Assembly (NCBI GenBank): GCA_017654935.2
Contig: CM065699.1
Coordinates: 46,168,743-46,232,742, forward strand
DNA: 64,000 nt
Reading direction: 5' to 3'
Source of the DNA: Phymorhynchus buccinoides
Taxonomy: Eukaryota > Mollusca > Gastropoda > Neogastropoda > Raphitomidae
Below are positions 35,532 to 44,519 of the stretch, one piece after another. The notes under the pieces are model-generated. The model did not search any database. It was given only the letters and a program-made list of their open reading frames with translations, and was not told the DNA's origin. The position numbers and the translations under genes are program-made. Within the stretch, counting starts at the first letter, position 1. Every line of letters starts with the position of its first letter.

Positions 35532-35798
35532 ATGGTGGATTTAGTGACGTGGAGAGCCGCAATAGGTACTTTCTGTACTAAGGTGAGTGCTGGGTCAAAG
35601 GTTACTCAGACAGGCGCAAATGTAAACAAGGCCGACAGCCAAGAGAAAGACAGGAATGCAGAATGTCAACAGATCAATACATCGGATGTTGTTGTCGTTT
35701 TTGTTCTCTGTTGGTTTGTCTTAGGTCTGATTGTCAGTTTCTGTCGTAATGTTAGCACAATTTCAAATCAGATTGTCTCGTTCCAAGAAAACTTTTAG
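35532..35798 (+). CDS. Small upstream ORF of LINE B (ORF0-like)
   Basis: 88 codons ahead of and overlapping ORF1 in another frame (MVDLVTWRAAIGTFCTK...). It ends with a hydrophobic segment (VVVVFVLCWFVLGLIV), so it could be a small membrane protein or chance. It is identical in the inverted copy (62,818-63,084). No known family. Confidence 0.35.
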   Translation: MVDLVTWRAAIGTFCTKVSAGSKVTQTGANVNKADSQEKDRNAECQQINTSDVVVVFVLCWFVLGLIVSFCRNVSTISNQIVSFQENF

Positions 35799-36267
35799 CG
35801 TGAAGGGGACTGTGACATATGCAGAGGACATGACGTGTAGTGATGTTGGAGTGTGTCAGTTTGCCTCTCACATGCAAGTGGTCTTTCCCGCTTTATACAC
35901 CATTCACGCCGTGTTCCATATCCGTAGACTGCTTCTAAGTTCAGACATATCGGAAAATCCCGGTCCTATTTATAACCAAAACCAGTCAGAAGAAGATGAT
36001 ACAACCACGGGTCATGGAGAAATGTTCGAACAAATCATGAAGGCAATACAACAGCAGTTCCAAAACCAAGCACAGACCATGCAACAGCAGTTTCAAAAAC
36101 ATACTGAAGGCATGCAAGAGCAGTTTGAGAACCAAACAGGGGTGATAAGAACTGACCTGTCTGAGATAAAAATAGAACTAGGTCAGGTGAAACAGCAGTG
36201 TGTGGAGATCGACAGCAGGTGTAGCAGACTGGAAAACGAACAGACATTTAACAGACACAATGGCTGA
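35749..36267 (+). pseudogene. LINE B ORF1, N-terminal part with 2A-like motif and coiled coil
   Basis: From ATG 35,749 the frame gives a hydrophobic stretch followed by LLLSSDISENPGP (residues 61-73). This is a 2A-like (NPGP) sequence of the kind known near the N-terminus of some invertebrate non-LTR retrotransposon proteins. Next comes a Gln-rich coiled coil (heptads about residues 95-160: QQQFQNQAQTMQQQFQ). The frame ends at 36,267. The next coding block (TDTMADINTDIQQMF, to 36,391) is in another frame, so the protein is broken there. The second A of the usual DxExNPGP is S-E here; ribosome-skipping activity is unproven. Confidence 0.7.
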
Positions 36268-36429
36268 CATCAATACAGACATTCAACAGATGTTTACTGA
36301 ATCTGATGACAAAAAAGAAGATAACCATATTACTGAAGCACTAAAAGGAATGAGAGAAGAAGTAGCGAAGCTAAAAATAGATACAAACTAGAGGACTTTT
36401 CCAGGAGGGATAACCTTCACTTTTTTGGG

Positions 36430-37835
36430 ATTTCCCAAACCAACACTTGAGAATCGTTTGACACATGTGCTAGTACAGTTGTTGATGTGTTGAATAGTGT
36501 GGACAAAGAGAAACAGTGGTCAGAACAGGACATTGCTAGAGAATCGTTTGACACATGTGCTAGTACAGTTGTTGATGTGTTGAATAGTGTGGACAAAGAG
36601 AAACAGTGGTCAGAACAGGTACATTGCTAGAGAATCGTTTGACACATGTGCTAGTACAGTTGTTGATGTGTTGAATAGTGTGGACAAAGAGAAACAGTGG
36701 TCAGAACAGGTACATTGCTAGAGAATCGTTTGACACATGTGCTAGTACAGTTGTTGATGTGTTGAATAGTGTGGACAAAGAGAAACAGTGGTCAGAACAG
36801 GTACATTGCTAGAGAATCGTTTGACACATGTGCTAGTACAGTTGTTGATGTGTTGAATAGTGTGGACAAAGAGAAACACTGGTCAGAACATGTACATTGC
36901 TAGAGAATCGTTTGACACATGTGCTAGTACAGTTGTTGATGTGTTGAATAGTGTGAACAAAGAGAAACACTGGTCAGAACAGGTACATTGCTAGAGAATC
37001 GTTTGACACATGTGCTAGTACAGTTGTTGATGTGTTGAATAGTGTGGACAAAGAGAAACAGTGGTCAGAACAGGTACATTGCTAGAGAATCGTTTGACAC
37101 ATGTGCTAGTACAGTTGTTGATGTGTTGAATAGTGTGAACAAAGAGAAACAGTGGTCAGAACAGGTACATTGCTAGAGAATCGTTTGACACATGTGCTAG
37201 TACAGGTACATTGCTAGAGAATCGTTTGACACATGTTGTTGATGTGTTGAATAGTGTGGACAAAGAGAAACAGTGGTCAGAACAGGTACATTGCTAGAGA
37301 ATCGTTTGACACATGTGCTAGTACAGTTGTTGATGTGTTGAATAGTGTGGACAAAGAGAAACAGTGGTCAGAACAGGACATTGCTAGAGAATCGTTTGAC
37401 ACATGTGCTAGTACAGTTGTTGATGTGTTGAATAGTGTGGACAAAGAGAAACACTGGTCAGAACAGGTACATTGCTAGAGAATCGTTTGACACATGTGCT
37501 AGTACAGTTGTTGATGTGTTGAATAGTGTGAACAAAGAGAAACACTGGTCAGAACAGGTACATTGCTAGAGAATCGTTTGACACATGTGCTAGTACAGTT
37601 GTTGATGTGTTGAATAGTGTGGACAAAGAGAAACACTGGTCAGAACAGGTACATTGCTAGAGAATCGTTTGACACATGTGCTAGTACAGTTGTTGATGTG
37701 TTGAATAGTGTGGACAAAGAGAAACACTGGTCAGAACAGGTACATTGCTAGAGAATCGTTTGACACATGTGCTAGTACAGTTGTTGATGTGTTGAATAGT
37801 GTGGACAAAGAGAAACAGTGGTCAGAACAGGACAT
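36430..37835 (+). repeat. 90/91-bp tandem array inside LINE B ORF1, about 16 copies
   Basis: The unit encodes ESFDTCASTVVDVLNSVDKE and then KQWSEQDIAR when 90 bp long; most copies are 91 bp (ggtaca for ggaca) and shift the frame. It is flanked by LEDFSRRDNLHFFGI before and HRTGYTREGQ after, so a single ORF1 segment has been amplified. The inverted copy (61,000-62,170) holds about 13 units. Confidence 0.92.
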
Positions 37836-38689
37836 TGCTCATGCTCACAGGACAGGTTACACTCGAGAGGGTCAGGCAAGAACCATGACTGTAAAGTTTG
37901 ACAGGTGGAGGGACAAACAATATCTTCTTACAAACAGAGAACTGAGATGGAAGCTGCCAGAGAAGGGAGTCAGATTATCAAATGATCTGATGAGAGCACA
38001 GGCCCAGATTGTCTCGAAGGCCAGGTCAGAAGGGAAGAGAGCTTTCTTTAGAAAGGGTCAGTTGGTGATTGAACCGGTATGGTCAGACTTCCAGCTAAGG
38101 TCAGATAGCTACAGTCAGTCAAGGTCAGCCCTCCCATCAAGATCAGACAGCTATGGTCGGTCGCAGTCAGACTTACAAACAAGGTCAGATGGTTATGGTC
38201 AATCAAGGTCAGCCTTCCAGTCAAGGTCAGATGGCTATGGTCAGTCAAGGTCAGCCTTCCTATCAAGGTCAGATGGCTATGGTCAGTCAAGGTCAGCCTT
38301 CTGATCAAGATCAGGCGGCTATGGTCAGTCAAGGTCAGTCTTCCAGTCAAGGTCAGATGGATGTGGTCAGTCAAGGTCAGCCTTCCAGTCTAGGTCAGAT
38401 GGTTATGGTCAGTCAAGGTCAGCCTTCCAGTCTAAGTCAGACGGCTATGGTCAGTCAATGTCAAGGTCAGTCTTCCAGTCAAGGTCAGATGGTTATGGTC
38501 AGTCAAGGTCAGATGGATATGGTCAGTCACAGTTAGACTTCCAGTCACACTTCCAGAGAGTGGATAGACAAGACAGCACTAGCTCCAGACCAAAGCCTGG
38601 GTTGTGTAGTGGTACAAATGGGGAAGGTGTGTCTGTTGTGTCCAATCAGTCATCATCACAACAGTCTAGCGGCGCTTTGAGCCAGAATG
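37830..38689 (+). pseudogene. LINE B ORF1, RNA-binding C-terminal domain and SYGQ-type tail
   Basis: HRTGYTREGQARTMTVKF and DRWRDKQYLL, then GVRLSNDLMRAQAQIVSKAR, correspond to the C-terminal domain of L1-type ORF1 proteins. It is followed by about 13 repeats of 14 residues (SRSDGYGQSRSAFQ) and a Ser/Gln-rich end. A single in-frame TGA at 38,302-38,304 (CAG in sister repeats) interrupts the tail. After it the same frame stays open to 38,689, where the insertion ends. Confidence 0.75.
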
Positions 38690-38754
38690 TGAGAGAGATA
38701 GAGAGAGACACAGAGAGAGAGAGAGAGAGAGAGACAGAGACAAAGAGTAATACC

Positions 38755-38832
38755 TGACTGTCCAGGCCCAGAGCTAACAGCACAGAGAAGAACAACATGG
38801 TCCATAGGGGAGGGGCGGGTAACTTGGAGAGA
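38755..38832 (-). CDS. SLC6 TM8 half-exon copy (23 codons)
   Basis: CT-rich tract and ccaag acceptor, then LPAPPLWTMLFFS-like coding to GLDSQ and donor cag|gtatta. It is in phase 0. It stands between the LINE B and hAT-like insertions. Confidence 0.6.
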
Positions 38833-38870
38833 GAGAGACAGAGGTAGTGAGAGACAGAGACAAAGTGTAA

Positions 38871-39678
38871 CAGAGCTGATTCTAGGATTTTGAAAAAGTG
38901 GGGGCGCTCCCCCCCTAAGAATGAAAAAGTGGGGGCGCTCCCCCCCCTAAGATTGAAAAAGTGGGGGCGCTCCCCCCCTAAGATTGAAAAAGTGGGGGCA
39001 CTCCCCCCCTAAGATTGAAAAAGTGGGGGCGCTCCTCCCCCTAAGATTGATAAAAAGTGGGGGCGCTCCCCCCCTAAGAATGAAAAAAGGGGGCCACTTC
39101 TTCAGCCAGTCGTCTTGGAACCGGTGTTCCCAGACCCTCGCACTAGTGCCGTTATCTTCGGGCTGCTTCTCGAGGGGGGGGGGGAGACTGTTGATGCAGT
39201 AGCAGTTTCTAGCTTCTGCACACTCGTTTGGCAGAGGATTTCTTCTTTTCACTTTAACGTCACAAACATTTAAATCTAGGAGCGTCGTTGTCTGCTTCAT
39301 TTTGAAGAAAATTCAATATGGCGGGTTGGACTCTCGCAACTTCTTGCCGGTAAAACGAGTATGAACGCGATTGGTTGATTTACACTAACATTGAAAAAGG
39401 GGAAAAAACCAATGAAATGTCTAGAAATCATTCATTCCCTGCTCATTGCTTTCGGTTTGTGCAGGGACGACGGGGATTTTGCAGACGACGAAGGGAATTC
39501 CCGCAAGCCATCGGTTTTAAAATTGCGGGCCAAGTTCGGCAAAATATGCGGGGTTCGGGCCCCCCTGCGCTTATACCCCTATTATTGCGTGAAGGAACAG
39601 ATTTGGGGGGATTTTTACCAATCCCGCGCCCTAGAATCAGGGGGATTGTGCCAATCCCGCGCCCTAGAATCAGCTCTG
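38871..39678 (-). mobile_element. hAT-like DNA transposon derivative
   Basis: 16-bp inverted ends (cagagctgattctagg / cctagaatcagctctg) and TGTAA on both sides. The neighbouring exon copies show the empty site aaagtgtaatacctgac. The interior has a minisatellite of about 31 bp (gggggcgctccccccctaag), six copies at 38,885-39,085, and a minus-strand coding start. Present inverted at 59,226-59,960 with flanking ttaca. Confidence 0.82.
39085..39300 (-). pseudogene. N-terminal transposase-like coding segment of the hAT-like element
   Basis: ATG at 39,300 in good context opens MKQTTTLLDLNVCDVKVKRR and continues to HRFQDDWLKKWPPFF before entering the minisatellite. The FQxxWLKxWP pattern resembles the segment before the TTF/BED-type zinc finger in hAT-related proteins. 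No catalytic domain is present. The left copy carries an extra G run at 39,175-39,183 that the right copy lacks. Confidence 0.5.
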
Positions 39679-39689
39679 TGTAATACCTG

Positions 39690-39965
39690 ACTGTCCAGTC
39701 CCAGAGCTAACAAGATAGTGAAAAACAGCACGGCCCATAGGGGAGGGGCGGGTAACTTGGAGAGAGAGACAGAGACAAAGTGTAATACTTGACTGTCCAG
39801 TCCCAGAGCTAACAGCATAGTGAAGAACAACACAGCCCATAGGGGACGGGAGGGTAACTTGGAGAGAGAGACAGAGACAAAGTGTAATACTTGACTGTCA
39901 CAGATCCCAGAGCTAACACAATTAGTAAGACAGCACGGCCCCAGGGGAGGTTCGGGTACTTGAAG
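39690..39965 (-). repeat. Three further SLC6 TM8 half-exon copies
   Basis: Units at about 39,690-39,765, 39,790-39,868 and 39,890-39,965. The first two keep LP(A/S)-PPLWAVLFFT and GLDSQ with gtatta/caagtatta donors; the third is damaged by indels. All follow the parent exon at 39,999-40,112 in tandem. Confidence 0.85.
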
Positions 39966-39998
39966 ACAGAGACAGAGCGAGAGAGACAAGTGTAATAC

Positions 39999-40112
39999 CT
40001 TGACTGTCCTAGTCCCCAGAGCTAACAGCATAGTGAAGAACAACACGGCCCATAGGGGAGGGCGGGTAACTTGGAGATGGTTTCCGGATAGGCCACCAAA
40101 GCTAAGCCAGCC
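39999..40112 (-). CDS. SLC6 transporter exon, complete TM8
   Basis: The only full version of this exon on the left arm. Acceptor tttacatttttatctag, then AGLALVAYPETISK, LPAPLWAVLFF and TMLLALGLDSQ, then a gtattaca donor. It matches the family pattern GLAFxxYPEAxxxxPxxxLWAxLFFxMLxxLGLDS. Asp and Ser of LGLDSQ are the Na2-site ligands in SLC6 structures. One base appears missing in cgccctcccc and one extra near the donor, in line with local sequencing noise. Right-arm counterpart: 58,661-58,787. Confidence 0.88.
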
Positions 40113-41130
40113 CTAGATAAAAATGTAAAAAGAAATAAATAAGTGGGTTTATCACCAACAACGGGTAAAAATGTGGGTACTTTAAAAGTGTTGAAACTTT
40201 GATGCATACTTATAGCGTTTTCAATTAAACGAGCATAAACCACTACAGCATAACCGGAAAACTTGGTTTTACTTTCCGACAAGAAACCATATTTTTTTTA
40301 ACTATAGGTATAAGGCTATACTTTTTTTTCGAGACTAAACCCCTGCGCCTTATATTATGACGAATAAAATAGTAAGAAAATATAATAACAAAGTCTGAAT
40401 TTTTGTGTAAACTTTTTTGGGGTGCGCCTTCATAATAACTAAATAAGGTGTGGCCGTCCAATGGTCCAAGATGTGCCACCCCCCCAGCATCAGAGCCAGT
40501 GCCAGGCGCGGCCCCAATTCGTTTTGAGAGTCATAGTCTTTCCACACAAAGACTAAGCTGTATTAATGGTTTTCCATTACTGTAAAAAACCACCTATTAT
40601 ATAGTTCTCAATGTTACTGTTGGCCCCTAGCTATTACAGGTTAATTTGCAATATCCGAGTATGCCTACTAGAACACAAAACACCGTACTTGCAATATTTT
40701 GGATAATCCCTACTCAATCTTTTGCTGCCTTTCTCTACCAACATAAAGCTGTATTTTACGAACCTTTTCACTAATTATCTTTTTGGATACTAACCTAACC
40801 CTACCCCTACCCTCCCCCCCCCCCCCCCCCCCTATAAGTATAAGTCGGAGAAACTGCAATGAACCACGACCCTGTGACAAATGCGGCGGTGGTACTGGCA
40901 CTACCTGGGGGGGGGGGGTTCCATTATACATACTGGCCTTTATCATGACTGCAATTAATTTATTGAACAAAGATAATTATTCGTGAAAATGTTCCTAAAA
41001 ATACAGCTTTATGTTTTTTAAGAAAAGGCAAAAACGGAAAAATTGAATAAACCGAGACAATGTATGGTGGGGTGGCACATCTTGACCTATACCGTGGGTG
41101 CCTTATATCCTGAAAAATCCAGTAAATGTG
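40113..41130. repeat. Fold-back sequence with gcgccttat / gtgccacc motifs
   Basis: aagatgtgccaccc (40,468) and ggtggcacatctt (41,070) face each other, and cgccttat-type ends occur near 40,345 and 41,098. This suggests a MITE of about 750 bp. It includes a poly-C run (40,811-40,832). No exon found. Repeated inverted at about 57,530-58,420. Confidence 0.55.
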
Positions 41131-41319
41131 GATGATCTCTTAAGCAAAATTTTGCTCTAAGCAAAAAATGCAATAAATCAATTAGATATGGAGATACATC
41201 CATTGTGCATTGTGGTCATACAAAACACACATCAGTTTCCAAACTTTATATTAAAGGCCCATTTTTTTACACAAAAAAGATTTTCTGGTCAAAAGTTAAT
41301 AACCATGAACAATCTGGGC

Positions 41320-41760
41320 CTGTGTTTCACATTAAGATGGCATTAGACTTATCTTCATGATTTCTTAGAAGTCCTTCTAAAGCTAGGATTTAATAAGGAC
41401 TTTAGAAAGGACTTCTAAGATATCATGAGATGAATAAGTCTCATACTTATCTCAATGTGAACACAGGCCCTGGTCCCTGCCAATACTTTGTCAGTTTATG
41501 CTGATAAATCCTCATACTATCTCAATGTTAACACAGGCCCTGGTCGCAATAAACTTGTCAGTTATGCTGGATTAAGTCTCATACTATCTCATGTAACACA
41601 GGCCCTGTCTGCATACTTGTCATTTTATGCTGATAATCTCATACTATCTCATGTGAACACAGTCCCTGGTCTGCAATGCTTGTCAGTTTTCTGAAAGTCT
41701 CATACTGATCGCAATGTGAACACAGGCCCTGGTCTGCATACTTGTCCGTATATGCTGCTT
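41320..41760. repeat. Palindromic MITE with tandemly amplified end
   Basis: 41,320-41,475 folds on itself (gggcctgtgtttcacattaa to caatgtgaacacaggccc, with aggacttctaag and its complement inside). The right end (ctcatactatctcaatgtga, acacaggccctgg) is then repeated four more times with small indels up to 41,750. Inverted copy at about 56,930-57,340. Confidence 0.75.
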
Positions 41761-42887
41761 TTGATTATATATGCCAAAGAAAAACAAAAACCCCACACGA
41801 TTCCACAGAAATTGCAGGATATGAATATAAAATATTGTTTTAAAATTAAGTTCAAAAAACTGAATATACACAGTCTTGTCCTTAGCACAAGACAACCATT
41901 AACATCTCCGACAACATTGTGTCCTTTGCCCGATCATCAGATCCGCAAAGGACTTTTTAAAGCTTGTCTCCTTTTTTTTCCTGAATTTTTGGTTTTTTTA
42001 CTCTCTCAATGCACGCTCCCAGCTCCGTTGAGACACAGCCTTTGGTGCAGGCTCGTCAACATAATGACAATTATCCCAGAATCAGCTAAGCACCAATAGG
42101 CAATTTTCGGAGAAAAAACCCACTAGGGTAGAGCACTTCCTACAATTATAGTTGCTTACCTCCATTACTCGTCAAATGACCATAACAATGCGTCGAATCT
42201 TGAACCGCAGATGCAAGTCAGCGACTTGCAACATTTTTTTAAAGAAAAAATTGGGGATGGCCAGTGGCCACAAACTGATAAAACTTTGCAAAATGGTGAC
42301 GTAAAAAGTATAAATGCATAACTTTTAGAATGACGCACGGTGTTCTAGAGGTGCTGTATTCTGCTGCCTCAAAACACACGAGTCGCATAGGCTACAGAAG
42401 CTGATGGTAGAGTGACCTTCACCCTGTTTTTTGACCGATTGAATTAGGCAAGACATCACTCCACACGACCATTTAATTATTTCCGACAATTCCCTATTAG
42501 CGTAAGGCCTTCAGTGATTTGCGTTTCTGAGGACAAAAAATCCTTTCTTCCCTTTCTTGCTTCTGGCCACCCTCCGCCTCCCCATTTCTTTCTATCTCTT
42601 CTAGTAACCGTGGGCGAATACATCGCCTCAGTACTCACCCTTCACTCCCCACCAAATGCAAAGCATTCCCTGCAGCGCCTGCAGTGTGTTTGTCTACTTT
42701 CAGTCGAGCTCATGTCGTGATTTGTTTTTTCCATTAAAGCACGCACTCGAAAAAATATGTTATTCTCCTCTTGAGATGCAACAGACAACCAAGAATGAAA
42801 ACAATATACATGCGCTAGAAGAGCTAACCCCCTCGCTTCTTGTTCACTTGGGGATAAGGGAAGTTGGAGTGTGAGGGTGGTACGTAC
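41761..42887. other. Intronic sequence, no feature assigned
   Basis: Mirrored at about 55,770-56,890. 42,640-42,840 matches the dispersed sequence also seen at 27,676-28,380. Short ORFs differ between the two arms because of indels, so coding is unlikely. Confidence 0.5.
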
Positions 42888-43010
42888 CCTGTTAGCCACA
42901 TGTAGATGGTGGTGTTGGCCTCTTTGCCATGAAGCCCACCACGCTGAAGATGACAAACCCCCCGTACGACTGGTCAGGCCGTCATCCCTGGCCCCGATCA
43001 TCGGGCATCT
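42888..43010 (-). CDS. SLC6 transporter exon, TM7
   Basis: Acceptor atatgacag and donor agg|gtacgta. It reads, allowing for one or two indels, DA-MIGAMADGLTSLYGGF, VIFSVVGFMAKEANTT and IYNVA. This is the family's TM7 (usually xINSLTSFxxGFVIFSVLGFMA). The Cl-site serine (TS) is kept, but the Na1-site asparagine position reads Asp (ADG). Counterpart on the right arm: 55,641-55,767. Confidence 0.87.
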
Positions 43011-43019
43011 CTGTCATAT

Positions 43020-43345
43020 AATATTAAACTAGTCATGTTGATGGCATATTTGAGGATGACAAACCCACCACACAGACTTGGTCAGGCGTCCGCCATGGCC
43101 CCTGATCAGGCATCCTGTCAGTAATAATATTAACAGTCATTTTGATGGCATATTTAGTGATGGACAACCCACCACACGACTGGTTTCAGGCAGAAGGCCG
43201 TCCGCCATGGCCCTATCATGCATCTCTGGTCATTAATATATAACATCATGTCGATGTCATACTGAGACTGATGACAAACCCACCACACATAACTGGTCAT
43301 CCGTTCAACTTTGTGCCAATTTAGGGCGTCCTTGGCAGTGTCAGT
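43020..43345 (-). repeat. Three partial tandem copies of the TM7 exon start
   Basis: Units at about 43,045-43,120, 43,155-43,235 and 43,265-43,345. Each holds an acceptor (ttattactgacag) and the first ~70 exon bases to GGFVI, then intron-like sequence. The outermost unit reads DALIGTKLNGMTSLCGGF, with Asn where the complete exon has Asp. The same three units occur inverted at 55,300-55,612. Confidence 0.85.
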
Positions 43346-43745
43346 AATAATATCAAGTTCCAAAGTCAGGTTTCAAGTATACTTTATAACTCCCAAAGAG
43401 AATTTCAGTTTAGGTGCAACAACATGACCGAGATCCAACATAACTGACAGAAACATTAATCAAACGTGTAGGAAAACAAAATTCGCTACGAAACCAAGAA
43501 TGAAATATGAGGCCAGAGAGGGGTATAACGAAATTGAACAAGGGTGGAATACTTTCTGTCTCTGCTAGGTGATTGGTATCGTAATCAACTTTGGTGAGGG
43601 AGTTACTAGAAAGAGATATCACCCTTTGTTCAATTTCGTTATAACCAACCAAAAAATTATATTAAAATTCATTACGTCCACTTAGAAATGTGGCACAATT
43701 TAAAACTCAGAGAGAGAGAGGACGACTGACAGCAATGAGAGAGAG

Positions 43746-43778
<33 letters not shown>

Positions 43779-43810
43779 CAGAGAGAGAGAGAGAGAAAGA
43801 GAGAGACGAA
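43346..43810. other. Intronic sequence with GA repeats
   Basis: Two short arms around 43,500 and 43,630 (ggtataacgaaattgaacaa / gttcaatttcgttataacca) form a small fold-back. (GA)n at 43,735-43,806. No exon. Confidence 0.5.
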
Positions 43811-43811
43811 G

Positions 43812-43905
43812 ATCAATTAACATTCATTTTTGACACTACACTGAAGCTGACAAAGTACAGACGGGTTTCATGCCATCTGCCATGGCATGGGCCATAACAT
43901 CCCTC
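43812..43905 (-). pseudogene. Diverged second TM7 exon (fossil or alternative)
   Basis: Acceptor gttttcaatacag, then RDVMAHAMADGM, RLY, FVSFSVV. This aligns with DAMIGAMADGLTSLYGGFV of the TM7 exon, but with a deletion where GGF should be and an early stop. It recurs on the right arm at 54,726-54,790 with further differences. It keeps the splice acceptor and the first 12 codons best. Confidence 0.6.
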
Positions 43906-44104
43906 CTGTATTGAAAACATTCATGTCAGTCATATATTGTTTCATGTCATAATCGTTATTAACAGTCGTTCTAGCATCCGTACTGGGACGCTCCAATTTC
44001 CGAGACGCTCGAAGGAGAAAACTCGTTTTGGAATATGTTCTGTCAGACAAGGCAGCAGAATGTGCCAAATAAGTCAGAAAAATAGTTGATGACAGTTGTT
44101 GATA

Positions 44105-44335
44105 CCTGTCGTGTCCGTTTCCGACAAGATGCCCAGATAGCACAGGGGGCAGATACTATTCTGGCGGGTGGGGCGGAATTAGTTTTTTTATAGTGGAATG
44201 CCCTTGTGCCCCGGTACATCCCGCATGACAGAAAAAGAAAAGGAAAAGCGAATCAGAGATTTGGAAGATTTGGGACATTTGCCACACAGAATGTAAGAAG
44301 GCCCGGGTGAACTATTTGGTACGAGAGATGCACAA
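44105..44335 (+). mobile_element. Copy of the dispersed SINE-like element
   Basis: Head gatgcccagatagcacaggg and ttctggcgggtggggcg, then gacagaaaaagaaaagg and gcgaatcagagatttgg. Mirrored at 54,280-54,520. This copy shows the head sequence from which the 80-bp satellite at 14,838 derives. Confidence 0.7.
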
Positions 44336-44519
44336 AGGAAATCAGTAGTAAGAAAATGTGTATAAAAAGAGATCACGGCGCCCCACTGGGTTTTAACCGT
44401 CGTACATTGTGAAAGCCGATACGCGACGTTTAACTGAACTTCCACCCCCACTAGGTTAGTACTTCTGATCATCAGTGAAGTAGATTATGCTGCCCTCCAC
44501 AGAGTCCCCTGAATACAGT

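Larger units (their letters stand above)
34141..38689 (-). mobile_element. LINE B, twin-primed (5'-inverted) insertion
   Basis: The 3' part lies in minus orientation (tail of caaattgt-like units at 34,141-34,180; ORF2 C-terminus 34,579-35,203). The 5' part lies inverted, in plus orientation, from about 35,378 (5' UTR, ORF1) to 38,689. This is the arrangement made by twin priming. Both outer flanks are gtgagagatagagaga-like GA repeats, consistent with a target duplication in the CT/GA tract between two TM8 exon copies. The same structure recurs inverted at 60,139 to beyond 64,000. Confidence 0.8.

Noticed and set aside
36538..36640. Back-to-back donor and acceptor (caggtacattgctaga) in the 91-bp units as a 12-base intron
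   Set aside because: Far below the minimum size of any spliceosomal intron; a one-base insertion explains it.
38048..38374. Minus-strand ORF of TDHSHLTLTGRLTL repeats (and its mirror at 60,455-60,781)
   Set aside because: Antisense shadow of the ORF1 SYGQ tail, which has coherent protein features on the plus strand.
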